NCBI RefSeq assembly: GCF_000764305.2
Contig: NW_025934915.1
Span: 1 to 64,000 of the forward strand
From: Hyalella azteca
Taxonomy: Eukaryota; Arthropoda; Malacostraca; Amphipoda; Hyalellidae
Direction of reading: 5' to 3'
DNA length: 64,000 nucleotides
Part shown: piece by piece, positions 12,330 through 24,085 of the stretch
Layout of the letters: each line of letters begins with the position of its first letter
Numbering within the stretch: position 1 is the stretch's first letter
Made by a program: the position numbers and the translations under genes
The notes under the pieces: generated by a model
The model's input: the letters and a program-made list of their open reading frames with translations, nothing else
The model's database searches: none
What the model was told of the DNA's origin: nothing

Positions 12330-12825
12330 ACAAATTTTCGGCCGGACTCGTGGCCGGTCTTGCAGCCGGTCTCACGGCCAATCTCAAAATTCAGTGACCA
12401 AGGAATATCTCGCAAACTAATGAACGCAGCTAGATAAAACTTGGAACACTTATTCATTATGACCTAACGGTGATGTTGAACTCGTGAAAAATTTATAAAT
12501 TTCACCTTCATTATATACGGGTTATATGGCGATACGGGTCGAAATTCGCAGTGATCAAAGAAGTTCTTACAAACTACTGAACAGATTCGAACGAAATTTT
12601 GAATATAAATTTCTAACTACGAAACGGTGATTTTTAGCTCGTGAAAATTTATTCGAGACGGAGTCATGTTCTGCATGTGTTTTGTACAAATCGTCAAACA
12701 AACGTTCGAACTTCTGACTTCGACTTCACGGACTGCCGCCCCCCTACTGACCCTTTCTTCCTCACCGCCCCCCAGATCTTTCCACTGCCTCCGGGGGGCG
12801 ATATCGCCCACTTTGGTAACCACTG
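12330..12825 (-). mobile_element. hAT-like non-autonomous element with internal repeat unit
   Basis: The right end at 12825 reads, on the minus strand, CAGTGGTTACCAAAGTGGGC, the same terminus as the complete element at 35537 and the copy at 53453. The inner part (12340-12660) holds a unit recognisable by GTGATCAAAGAA..AAACTACTGAACAGATTC and CGGTGATTTTTAGCTCGTGA, shared with 42120-42270 and 53700-54740. No second terminus was found, so this copy is incomplete or rearranged. Confidence 0.6.
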
Positions 12826-13863
12826 AATTAATTAAGTGCTCGGTGCTCTGACTGGCCATGACTGGAATCATCCTTAGCCAGGCTCCAGGGACGCTTGATT
12901 GGCGCATGGTTAACGGCAGAATTATCGCTAACTTGCGATCCATTTTATCGCTAACTTGGAATGTGCTCCATAATTATGGACCCATTTTATGTACACGAGT
13001 CCATCTCGATATTTCATTATCTCACTAAATCTAATAAGGTCTCATTGTGGCGTGTGTACGAAGATAACTGGCTATGCTGTACGTAGGATCGTTTACAGTA
13101 CATGGCCTCATTATTGAGAATGTTGCTAAAATACTAGAATGTTTTCATCGACGCACTGTTTGAGCGAGAACATGGAAAGATGTGCTGATTTAGGATGCTC
13201 AGAAGTCGAACTCTAATATTATAATGCATCAATCCGTGATGTAGGACTGAATGCTGAAATAGAACCTTCTAATGATAAATTAAAACCGGGTAAATCCAAA
13301 ACCATGCGGAAAATTTGATTTATTTTCCGAGTCTTCATCAACTTTGATAACTGTTTCATTGGAATGGGTTTTATTTGTAAAGTTGCAATGAAGCCCAAGA
13401 TTCTACGAATCGGATGTCCGTTCATTTTCTTGGACGGAATACTTGCAGGTAGGTTAGATAAAGCCTGCGAGGGATAAAAATATTCTCGTTCTGTCGGCGT
13501 TTGGCATCGTACCTATGGCTCTCTTGTTAGCAGGGGGTATGATGGTCAGATCTGACACTGTCTGTCGTTCGACGACAGTCCCGAGAGGCTCCATAAATAT
13601 GTCCTACTTTTGTACGGTTGACAAAAATGATGTCTGCGCCTGTGAAGTTACTCATTCTCTGTAAAGTCGAAGCGATCACTGCTGGGAACCAGCCTCAGCG
13701 CCTCGACTTGACCACTAAGCGCAGTGTGGACGTTTTTTTGGCGACCTGTGTCCAATCGTCTTGCGCTTGGCAAATTACTGTACTAGTTCCTAGGGACATA
13801 GGTCGTTGAAGTAATCTGACACTAAAGTGAACTGAAAGTTCACTTGATTTATATTGCGGACGC

Positions 13864-14067
13864 GTGAAAAGGCTTATCTCCAGCCAGCAAACGTGTTTGA
13901 AAGGCTGGGTAGCTGTAATTCATGAGTGCATCTTTATTGACGAGTCTTTGCTTTGTTTGGACCATACCCTAAATTTGGCCATCAAGGACACTGTCGACGC
14001 CAGTACCCATGCGCTCTACAGTACAGTCGACGCCAGTACAGTAGACGTACCATGCGCTCTATCGTGC
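13864..14067 (+). pseudogene. hAT/ZBED-type transposase remnant
   Basis: An open stretch of about 68 codons includes CLDHTLNLAIKDTVDAST, which resembles the CxAHTLNL motif of hAT transposases and ZBED proteins (histidine-threonine-leucine in the catalytic core region). Nothing else of the transposase could be followed. The stretch ends where a TTAA-flanked element has inserted at 14068. The assignment rests on this one motif. Confidence 0.4.
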
Positions 14068-14314
14068 TTAACCCTCTACCGCCGTATGTCACGCTTCGGG
14101 AACATAACTTTCAACTTAAATTATACGTAAACTATTGAGTGGAGCAACCTGAGGACGTTTGTACGCAACAGAGAACATTTCAAAGTTGTCGTACGTGGCG
14201 GCAACCATCAGTACAAGTCATTTTGCGCTCACTGGAACGTATGCTTTTTGGGAAGTAGCCTTAGAATTTAGATAGTATTGCTCCTGTAACTCATATTAGG
14301 CGGTAGAGGGTTAA
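14068..14314. mobile_element. piggyBac-like MITE with TTAA target duplication
   Basis: A 239-bp element (14072-14310) is bounded by TTAA on both sides (14068-14071 and 14311-14314). Its ends are CCCTCTACCGCC and the exact reverse complement GGCGGTAGAGGG, a 12-bp perfect inverted repeat starting with CCC as in piggyBac elements. It has no transposase. It sits at the edge of the hAT transposase remnant. Confidence 0.8.
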
Positions 14315-14587
14315 AAGCTAGCAGAAAGGAGGCACAAAAGTTATTTGTCAAATGACAGGATCAAGGCTGTAATTACACCTATGAACAGGTGCCATCGTCT
14401 TGCCATGGTGTCAGATGTTACAGAGTTCGTCTACAAAAGGTTCATCGCTACAAATATCACCCGCTGGAATTTGACATAAATGTGTGTTCAGTGTTTTTGG
14501 AAAGTAAGAACGACTTTATGCAATCAAATCAAGGCAGGCATTGACTCCGTAGATGTTGTATCTCCTGTAATTGGATTTTAAAGTGCA

Positions 14588-15987
14588 AGGCAACTTTGTG
14601 CGGTCGTTGAAAACAATCGGTACGAGAGACAAGCTTGTCCTCATCGTGTCTTGCATGGAAGTGGCCAGCTACTGGAAGGAACTACAAGCAATTAGTCCGA
14701 CAGTCTCCACCTCCCGAAGACTCGAGCTACTCCCTACTGCTGGACTTGACCATAGGTGACTATGCTGAGCGTGCAGATTATTTATTGGTGGAACGGGTTT
14801 TGCAATTTCGAGAATACAAAGTGGTTATAAAAATAAGGGAGCCAGACGGGCTTTCTTATCTTATCGAGTGCTTGATGTTTTTTTATCCTTTATTTGATCA
14901 CTTACATTAGATTTTGACCCAGAATTGATATCTCGTAAATGGCGCCGCTGCCACTTTCATCCCACCTATTTAGAGAGCCTTTGATGACGGGCACCTTTTC
15001 CAGTTAAAGAAATAATTTGAAATAATTTTTTTCTATCAGTTGGGAACTCAATTTTCAATTACAAACATGATTCATCATTTATTTCTACTTTTAATCGATC
15101 ACTTCACCGTCAAAATCCTCTCCAAATCAAATCCTAGATAAAATCCACCAATTCAAGCTGAACATTCTGGAACTAATATTAGAGTCATCTAACTTCCAAA
15201 CGTAAAAAGTCCCGATGTTGATATCCATGTATCGGAATATTTTTAAACATCTTCTTTCCAAATAGATTCAATGGGACATACAATGTAGCAAAATCAGGTC
15301 CGATTTTGAATAATTTCTCTCACTTCATCACAGAGTTCGGTTTATTCTTGCATTACTTTCCCCAGTATCTAATCGGGGGGTGGGGGGGGTTATGTTACTT
15401 TTCTGCTGTTTCTTTAGAGCATTAATGAATTTGTAAGTTTGTATGGACTTCCATTTTTCATACCTCTTCTCGATTAAAATGATCCAGTATACAGGAGACT
15501 GCCTTATTTCCGAGCAGTGGTAGGGCTACATCCTACATCCATGTAAAAATTTACAGTACTATTATTGGCTACTTTCTCCTCGCTTCAGTTGAAATAATTG
15601 CTTTTGAACCTCACTCCATAGCCTGAAGTTAGTTATCCTGATCGCGTTACGGCTGTCGGATGCTATTTGTTAATTAATTGATCCTTTCCGAGTAAAATGG
15701 AATTTTCTAGAGTAAATACGCTTAAAACTGAATCGGGTTTAAACTTTGAATTTACCTAAACAGACAGGAGTCAATGATATAATAGCCGGTAGGATTTTTT
15801 TGAATTTCCAGTGCTCTCTAACATACATTAGACATCGTCCTAATCAAGTATAATTTAATAAAGCTCGCTACTCATCGTGTTCTTCATGTCACTTGCAGAA
15901 TATATCAAGAAGTATACCCGTGACTGCAGCGGAGGTTCAGCCATCGGGACATGTTCGCTTGCATCTTCTGCCAGTAGCTCGAGTTGA
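14588..15987 (+). pseudogene. Family A pseudogene A2 (last two exons only, no homeodomain)
   Basis: The 3' part of the A1 exon 3 equivalent (14588-14755) keeps the PPPEDSSYSLLLDLTI reading and a G|GTGAC donor, and the last exon (15899-15987) follows a CACTTGCAG acceptor. That exon is 89 bp, the same as in A1 and A3, is fully open, starts YIKKYTRDCSGGSAIGTC and ends SSSS-stop. The homeodomain exon, helix 3 and first exon are absent. The left edge matches the edge of A4 near 54788, so both may come from one already broken ancestor. It cannot bind DNA as a homeoprotein. Confidence 0.75.
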
Positions 15988-16179
15988 ACGATTTGCTCTG
16001 GACCCGTTCATTTTGAACCATATGCCGCACTCTCAACCATATCGAGAAGATCGCTCGTCTACAATCCATGACGTCACAGCACACAACCATTTAATGGCAA
16101 CTACAGTAATTCTTCGCTATACCGCGCTTCACCTACCGCGGCTTCACTTCATCGCAGTTTCCCAAGGAGTAATAATTAA

Positions 16180-16220
16180 TGAGCATCACTTGTTCGCCTG
16201 CCTCTTCTGCCATCTCGCCC
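16180..16220 (+). pseudogene. Second fragment of the family A last exon
   Basis: CTTGTTCGCCTGCCTCTTCTGCCA resembles the end of the A3/A1 last exon (ACTTGTTCGCCTGCTTCTTCTGCCACGAGC). It lies 200 bp after the A2 last exon and at the left edge of the 651-bp tandem duplication. Confidence 0.4.
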
Positions 16221-17501
16221 CTATTGAAGTGACGCTAGTTGTTCTTAGAAACACTTATGCATGGTTGAACTAATAAACCCTGCACTTATCAGCGTGACAG
16301 TTGATGAAACTTGCTAGTTAAGACAAATTTTGCGAGTTGACGGTCTAGCATTGTATCATTAATTGAATACAAATGAACAAGAATAAAAATGAAAAGATGA
16401 TTGCAGTCTGAATGCGTACTTATAATCAAAAATTACACTACATGAATAAGGGAACAATGAAAAACAAAAATCCAAATTTTAAAATAAGTAATCGAAACAC
16501 GAATTCCGAATATCGATTGATTATTGGCACCATAATATCCATTTCATTCACAAAAAAATAATTGCCGATTGATTTCTAAGATTCTAGGAGCTAATGCCTT
16601 TACTTAGAAACAAACTAAAACCATCCAGTTGATCAAACTACCATTCTAATTCGCAAAAGAACGCTTGACAGTAAAAAAAGCGTGTTTCGATCAAATGTTT
16701 GAGACGTGTGAACGCATCCACCAAAACTCAAGTTAAAAAAATTCATGCTGCTTCGCAATCCCGAAATGTTGATACCACACAAGACAATTTATCAACACTA
16801 AAGATTGCTAAAAACGAAATTTCAGCTACAAGTCTCACCTGCTAGAGTATGCCTCTTCTGCCATCTCGCCCCTATTGAAGTGACGCTAGTTGTTCTTAGA
16901 AACACTTATGCATGGTTGAACTAATAAACCCTGCACTTATCAGCGTGACAGTTGATGAAACTTGCTAGTTAAGACAAATTTTGCGAGTTGACGGTCTAGC
17001 ATTGTATCATTAATTGAATACAAATGAACAAGAATAAAAATGAAAAGATGATTGCAGTCTGAATGCGTACTTATAATCAAAAATTACACTACATGAATAA
17101 GGGAACAATGAAAAACAAAAATCCAAATTTTAAAATAAGTAATCGAAACACGAATTGCGAATATCGATTGATTATTGGCACCATAATATCCATTTCATTC
17201 ACAAAAAAATAATTGCCGATTGATTTCTAAGATTCTAGGAGCTAATGCCTTTACTTAGAAACAAACTAAAACCATCCAGTTGATCAAACTACCATTCTAA
17301 TTCGCAAAAGAACGCTTGACAGTAAAAAAAGCGTGTTTCGATCAAATGTTTGAGACGTGTGAACGCATCCACCAAAACTCAAGTTAAAAAAATTCATGCT
17401 GCTTCGCAATCCCGAAATGTTGATACCACACAAGACAATTTATCAACACTAAAGATTGCTAAAAACGAAATTTCAGCTACAAGTCTCACCTGCTAGAGTG
17501 A
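16200..17501. repeat. 651-bp tandem duplication, almost identical copies
   Basis: 16200-16850 is repeated head-to-tail as 16851-17501. Both copies begin GCCTCTTCTGCCATCTCGCC and end ACCTGCTAGAGT. Reading both by eye I found one difference (GAATTCCGAA near 16503 against GAATTGCGAA near 17154). Such identity means a very recent duplication or an assembly artefact, for instance two haplotype copies laid end to end. Confidence 0.95.
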
Positions 17502-17699
17502 AATCCTGCTAGTAGGCATGTATGAAATATTGTTTACCAACGAAATATTAAACATTAAGCTTTAACTAAATTTATCAGTTTTACAAAAAATCTCCATCAA
17601 AAATAGGAGTAGATGAAAAAACGATCTTAGTGTAAACGTAGCGGTAGAAAACTTACGTCCTTTCTAACATTCAGATTTCCCAGTGGTTGTCAGAAAACT

Positions 17700-20600
17700 T
17701 TAAAAAGATGGAATGCTGAAATGTATGGTGATGTATTGTGGGTATTTTGCAGCCATCTGTTGTTGTTGGGCTTCCTCCATTGAATGATTATTCATTCTCA
17801 GTGTGTCAATAGTCGTGTAGTCGCACAAATACCTACGAACTTGCGCCATGACGTCCGCTGACAAGCCACTGCAATCGTGGATCCAAAGTTCGGGGTTCCT
17901 GAGACAAGAAATGTTGTCAAGATTTGAAATAAAAATGGATATTGCAAATGACAGCTGAACGTGCATCAATAATAACACACAAAGCCGGTGTCAACGATTT
18001 TTTCGTTATTTGCTCATGTGATATCACATGTATGACAGAAGGACAAATTCGTGCAAAGTCGTTTATTACAAAATTGAAGAAAAATAATATACGTTTAAAA
18101 ATTACTTTTTAAAGACAACACTTTTAAAAAAATCCAGTGTCTCCAATGTAAAACATGTACAATGAATTTCTGATTTTAATTTCGACTATTAAAAAATTTA
18201 TTTTTAAATTATTTTAATAGTACATAAAAGAACTGAAATTTTCAAAATTATTTATCCTGTCAATTGATTCATGCATTGTCTCCGACTTTACGCAAGTGTG
18301 CAAAATTTCATATCAATTGGACAGGTAAAAGTGTGTCAAATATCAATTATAAGATTTGTCGATGACAAAATTATTTTTTCAGTTTTTTTAATATTTAAAA
18401 AAATTATTTTCAAAAATTCATTTTGTCAATTGATTCATGCATTGTTTCTAACTTTACGCAAATATGCAAAATTTCAAATCGATTGGAGAGGTAGAAGTGT
18501 GTTAAAAATAGATTATAAGATTTGTAGCAGACAGACAGACAGACAAACAAACAAACAAACAACAAGAAGTGAAGTAAAAGAGAAGTGTTGTACAAAATAA
18601 CATTCTAAGTAATTTGCACCAAATTAATATCTTCAGTGACATTTTTTACTTGGCTCAGAGCACAGTAAAAATGTCATTATAAATTTATTAATTATTTTTC
18701 CGTAAAACAGTATGAAATGCGAATGAGGGACTTACTGCTGCTTCTGGTAAATTTTTACATTTTATTTCGACGCACATTTCTATCTACAGGATTAGCGGTG
18801 AATGTAAAGAGAAATATATATCGGAATATAATATATAGTGGAAAATATAGGCATAGCGTGAAAATTACTACCGGAAGCATGAAATTGTTACTAATCTGCT
18901 TCAGAACACAGTGCTTCAAAACCACGTAAATAACTCACCACGCGCCTCCATCAAATTTTTGGTTTTGGAGCAAACGTCTGACCACTCTGCTGCACCTCTT
19001 CCAGTCTCTATCTTCCAGTTTCACCAAGTGAAGTCGGTACAGCCTGTTAGTCTTCTGCTCCAGGCTCCTCACGATATCCTTCACATTGATGCTTTTGTTG
19101 ATGGCAATATCTGCAAGGGCATTAGTTTTGAAAAGATCTGGTCAAAATCCAGTTCGTAGATCTCTATGAACATGTCACGAAAAGTACAAGAATCGGTGAC
19201 AGGCTACGGGTTTATTTCTTCAGCGCCGACGCATCTATGAAATGTTATGAAAATATTCCCTCAAGCATGGGTTGAATGATGTACTACATTTAAAATTTGA
19301 AAATGCATTGGTAGAAAAGTGAAATCTTCTGTTTGCAATATCTGTCAAGTAATTTTACTTTAATTCGAATGAAAATAGCAAGCAATTGAGAACAATTATT
19401 AATATATCGGGATAAAAAAGTCTCGCATATATGCCCCGATCCTTTGAAGTAATTTAAATATTTCAGCCGTGTAAACGACTGTGAATGCGTTGGTTATTAG
19501 GAAATTTAACGGAAAGCAACCTTTTCTTATGCATATATCATAAATCGAAATATGTGCAAGCTGTCAGAGGTGGGAAGGAAATTGATACATTTTTCCATGT
19601 AGTTTTGCCTTCCATTGGTACAAGAACCTCCATGTTTTGAAATTTTCCATGTAACTCTTTCCAATTGTACAGGTCATTCAGAAATTAATAATATCCGTTT
19701 GAAAATTATTTTTTAAAGACAAAACTTCTAAAGAATGTAGTGTCTCCAATGTTACACATGTACAATGAATTTTTAATTTTATTTTCGAATATTGAAGAAA
19801 TTAATTTTTCGATTTTTTTAATATATAAAAAATTTAAATTTTCAAAATTATTTATTCTGTCAATTGATTAAAGCAATGTCTCCGAATTTACGCAAGTCAC
19901 AATTTCAGATCAATTGTACAGGTAGAAGTGTGTTAAATATCGAATACGTATAAGATTTGTAGCAGACAAAATTATTTGTTAATTTTTTAATATTGAAAAA
20001 AAAAATTAATTTTTAATATTATTTATTTTGTCAATTGATTCATGCATTGCCTTCAACTTTACGCAAGTTTGCAAAATTTCAGATCGATTGGAGAGGTAGA
20101 AGTGTGTTAAAATTCAATTATAAAATTTGTAGCAGACAGACAGACAAACAAACAAACAAACAACAAGAAGTGAAGTTAAAGAGAAGTGTTGTAAAAATGG
20201 GGGACTTGCAAGCAATGAAGGTAGGTATCGAATAATGATTCCACTTAAAATCTCACGGAGACAGAACCTTACGTACATTTTAAAACATTTATTTTGAACT
20301 CAATCAAGAACTGACCTGCTATGAACGGCTCTCCGGTCACCAGAGTAGAGGCTCCATCGCTACTCGAGTGTTCGCCGGGAGCTGCAAGCAAATTACTTTC
20401 AATTATCACAACCTGAAGGAAATTTATAACGACACTGAACTTTTTTTGGCACTTTAAATATGCAATGGGTTAGTCATTGGTTATAGCATTTCAGGTCGTA
20501 TTCAGGGTGTAGCGTTCAAAGCGGAAGTTTAGGTCGGCTGTCAGTTCATCTCATGGTTGAACAAGTTCAGCTCATGGTTGAACAAGTTCAGCTCATGGTT

Positions 20601-22928
20601 GAACTAGTTCTGCTCATGGTTGAACAAGTTCAGCTCATGGTTGAACAAGTTCAGCTCATGGACAGCATTTGAACAAGAGGTAATTCAGCTTCCTGTATTC
20701 TGGGCATGTGTTTAAGTAACAATTAATTTAATTTATATTTTAAATCTTTTACTTACACCATTATTTGACCAATTCAGCGCACACTGCTAAGTTAAACTGG
20801 ATTACAAGTTAACTCTCCAGCGGTTGACACAACAACATAGTAGGAAAATAATAACCACCTACAGAATCAGTATAACAGTGACCAGTTAGTTCACTCATTG
20901 CTTTTTGTACAACTGTCAATTTGTGGAAATTAAGTAGCACCTTTGATTGAATCACATGCCATCATGAGCTAGGATAGTGTAGAGGATTGAACTTTGAAGT
21001 AGTCAAGTAGCATAAATCAAGTATTGTTTTCAAATCAAGTTGCATATTTCATAAAATTGATAGCATTTAAAAAATTGAAGATATTCACTCTGCCATTGAA
21101 CCTACCGGGCTTAACGTTCTCAGCACTGCAGTTGTCATGCAAGATCTTGTTGACATCAGCCACGTCAGCTCCAGACTGCAGGTGCAGCCCAAGCTTCGGC
21201 AGTCCAACAACACCAAACTTGGCCCAAGCGGCGTGCGTGAGGTGACCGTAGAACGATGCTAGGTGCGCCCTGTGAGAAATTTATTTCAATTATTTTGGCT
21301 TATTGTACACGACATTTCACTGCAATGCATCAAGACCAAGAGATGTTAATAAAGTGATTGACATGCATTCAATCGCCAGCAATTTTACTTCACTTTTGCA
21401 TTGACAGTGTTCAGATTGACACTAACAATATGAGACAAAATTAAATTAGCAAGAACTGGTTTTACACGTACCCAAAGTTCCTGTGCAAGAAAAGTTTCAG
21501 TCTGATGGAATCATCTGCACTGCTGCTGTTGCCATTGAAAAAAGTATCCAACAACTGGAGGTGTATTACTGTGCGACCATTCATCAAGTATAAGAGAAGA
21601 TCCTGCAGCCTAGTGATGGGGTCTTCCACAGAGGATACCACTGTAACTGTGGCCTTTTCACCAGTTGGAATGGGTGGCTGTGCTTGCACAATTTTCTTGC
21701 TCATACTTTCTCCTTTAATGACAATATCTTTTGCGAATGCCTGGAACTCTTCCGGTAGCAGTTGTCGCTTCTCAGCTTCCAGACGTTCATTCACTCTCAA
21801 TGCCTATATAGATATTATAAACCAGTATTAGTCATGAAGAAAAAGTAACAGTAGAACTCTACTTCAACTAAACAATTGGCTTCCAATGCTGGATGTTAGG
21901 AAAGAGCCTAAGATACAATGACATAATATAAATAATTTTTGTTCAAGGACAAACAGGTAAAACAAACCACAAAAAAACGAATAGGTATTTGATCTAAATT
22001 AATGCTGGTTTTTGATGTGCAAATTTTAAAGATTTTATGATCTATGTGCCTGCTCCCATAGCATTGCAGATGAACTTTAAAAGTGACACCAAATTCAATT
22101 AGATGATTTGATAAAAAATAAATGCAAATCAATAGAGGTTCTTGTAATACAATGTCGATAAATTAATAATTACCTGAAATTCTTCACCAAAGACATCAAC
22201 TTTCATCACAGTCAATTTCAATTCTGATGAAAGACTTGCTTTTTCCAAATCACATCATGTCATTATTTTCAAGAAAGCATCAAATTTTGCTTTCAATGCT
22301 GAGAGACTTGTGTTTTCTGCATGCTCCATGCAAGATGACAAATTTTTTTCTTGATCCAGGAGATGTTTTTTCCATGACAATAGCTTAGTCTCAATCTCTT
22401 TCATTGACTCAATCAATCCAAGTCCTTCATTGCATAGGTTGACTGAATCTTTCAGGTCTTCTTTAAACTCGTTCCCTAGGTTTCCATTAAAGGATTGCTT
22501 TATTTGTTCTATGTCAATTTCTTGACCAACAACATTTTCAAAAGCAACCTGCCCATGAGCAAAATGCATCTCAGAAATGCACTTCTTGCAGGTGGCAACT
22601 TGACACTTGCAGCACCAGTGTTCTATGGCACAAGAATGCAAGGTGCACATGTTATAGTCAAATTTGTTTTCAGTATCATCACCAGCAGATTTAGGGGCCG
22701 TTTTTGCACCAGGTATCAGCATGTAGGAAATTGGTAGCTCGTATGCTTCGCCCCGCCATTCTTCTCTGCATGATGGACATAGTTTTTGGCCTGAAGCCTC
22801 GATGTCCTTAAGGCAGGCTAGGCAATAAGTATGACCACACTGCAAGAGTAGAGGCTTGTGATTGGTACTATTGAATGTGTTCAGACACACATTGCAGAGA
22901 GCTTGTACATTCATTCTGCTCAGCCCTT
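17700..22928 (-). CDS. RING/B-box (TRIM-like) gene, six coding exons, one in-frame TGA
   Basis: A likely E3 ubiquitin ligase. Coding exons on the minus strand: 22914-22174, 21803-21472, 21269-21106, 20381-20316, 19110-18939, 17898-17700. All borders are GT-AG and phases join (0, 2, 1, 1, 2) to 557 codons before the TAA. An acceptor at 22929 precedes the ATG. Residues 7-49 form a C3HC4 RING (CNVC, CGHTYCLAC, CPSC). Residues 90-120 fit a B-box (CTLH, CCKC, CKKC, HFAH). A charged helical, probably coiled-coil, region follows. The C-terminal half (EQKTNRLYRLHLVKLEDRDW, NPELWIHDCSGLSADVMAQV) was not recognised. Codon 220 (22257-22255) is TGA, with the same frame continuing on both sides to the donor, so the copy may be inactive, misassembled, or spliced differently. 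Introns carry R1 and SINE repeats and a minisatellite. Confidence 0.8.
18080..18590 (+). repeat. Dispersed repeat R1 ending in (CAGA)n(CAAA)n
   Basis: The unit TTGATTCATGCATTG..TACGCAA..GCAAAATTTCA..GATTGGA.AGGTAGAAG.GTGT occurs twice here and ends in CAGACAGACAGACAGACAAACAAAC followed by AACAAGAAGTGAAG. The same structure occurs at 19680-20200. The 3' ends of several non-LTR retrotransposon families look like this, but no coding part is present to confirm it. It lies in the last intron of the TRIM-like gene. Confidence 0.7.
19174..19240 (+). repeat. SINE 3'-tail fragment
   Basis: TCACGAAAAGTACAAGAATC then GGTGACAGGC, TACGGGTTTATTTCTTCAGC and GCCGACGC. It nearly matches 29692-29755. It lies in an intron of the TRIM-like gene. 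Confidence 0.5.
19680..20200 (+). repeat. Dispersed repeat R1, second copy
   Basis: Colinear with 18080-18590, with the same internal doubling of the GATTCATGCATTG unit and the same CAGACAGACAGACAAACAAA terminal microsatellite followed by AACAAGAAGTGAAG. It lies in an intron of the TRIM-like gene. Confidence 0.7.
20541..20660 (+). repeat. 21-bp minisatellite, about five units
   Basis: The unit is CATGGTTGAACAA plus GTTCAGCT. The units differ by a few bases (one has CTAGTTCTGCT). The 13-bp half resembles the end of the P-like inverted repeat found at 26524; see findings. Intronic position within the TRIM-like gene. Confidence 0.9.
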
Positions 22929-23649
22929 CTGAAATAAAAAATGATTATTGAATTAAAAAAGAGGAGTGCAAAGTGGAGGGAGTTAATTCAGGTTTCTCAG
23001 TTCTCTCAGTTTTATACATGCATTCTACTATCTCATACTTCAATACAATAGTTTTCAACCAGACAAAAAATGTTTAAATATTCAAATAACTGTTAATTCA
23101 ACTAAACATTGAATTCAATGTCATTTGTCTGGTGGGCATTATCTATTAGAACCAGGCAGCAACACTACTCAAGTTCTAATTGTAACATAAGAAGCAAATA
23201 AAAAATTTGCCTACAGTACAATATTTAGAAGATGAATACCATCATATGGGATAATTTCAATTCTAGAGCAACCAAATCCTGAACAGAACCTAGTTGTCAG
23301 AATCATTTTGGAATAATTTGGGAAATGATCTTGCATGCATTCTGGAAGAGCAATTGTTAAAATGAGAATGGGCTGAACTAAAATTAATTATTTAAATTTT
23401 TTTATTGTTTGCTTTATAGATGAACCATGAATTTTAAAGTAAGAAAAAGGCTTCAAAGTTTCACATTGTTACTATCTACAAAAACATTTCAGAGACTTGA
23501 TTTATTGTGGGTTTAGCAAATTTAAAAATAATGGTAGAATGAATTAGATGACTTAAGAGCAATTAACCTACAATGTCAAGAAAGATCTAAGAGGTATTAA
23601 ATATTGCTTATGAACATGTTGAAATCTGGGACCAAGTTATGAAAAAAAC

Positions 23650-23900
23650 TGTCATTACCAATGTCCAGAAGATAAGAGCTAGAAGTGTCATATAGTAGAC
23701 ACTGTTATGCGCTAAATATGAAACTACGGTCTTTTAAAATCCTAAAATCTAAAGGAACTAGATAAGATAAGAGCTAGAAGTGTCAAATATGAAACTATGG
23801 TCTTTTAAAATCCTAAAATCTAAAGGAGCTAGATAAGATAAGAGCTAGAAGTGTCATATAGTAGACAATAAGAGCTAGAAGTGTCATATAGTAGTGCTGA
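23650..23900. repeat. Irregular tandem repeats around AAGAGCTAGAAGTGTCATAT
   Basis: The phrase ATAAGAGCTAGAAGTGTC occurs four times, and a unit of roughly 80 bp with ATGAAACTA.GGTCTTTTAAAATCC occurs twice. It lies upstream of the TRIM-like gene's coding region, in its presumed 5' intron. Confidence 0.8.
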
Positions 23901-23933
23901 CTCTAGGGGGAAGTTATTATTTTGGAGAACTAT

Positions 23934-24085
23934 CTCAATACACCACAGCAATAATTTTGATAGCCTTCATTAGGAACAATCTACTTTATAAGCAAAAATA
24001 AATTACTACACATCTAACAAGATTGAAACAGCTATTAATATACTTCTATGTGGTAATTGAAACTTACAAATTCTAGTTCTGATCA
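23934..24085. repeat. Direct repeat, partner at 25405-25570
   Basis: About 150 bp (CACCACAGCA..AATAATTTTGATAGCC..CATTAG.AACAATCTACTTTATAA..TATGTGGTAA.TGAAAC.TA) recurs 1.47 kb downstream. The second copy contains the predicted 46-bp untranslated exon; this copy has no usable donor. Confidence 0.75.

Noticed and set aside
12617..12943. Overlapping frames on both strands
   Set aside because: GC-rich end of a hAT-family element read in several frames.
16250..16275. Third P-type footprint (CATGGTTGAACTAAT, repeated at 16903)
   Set aside because: No 8-bp direct duplication flanks it; the second copy comes from the 651-bp tandem duplication.
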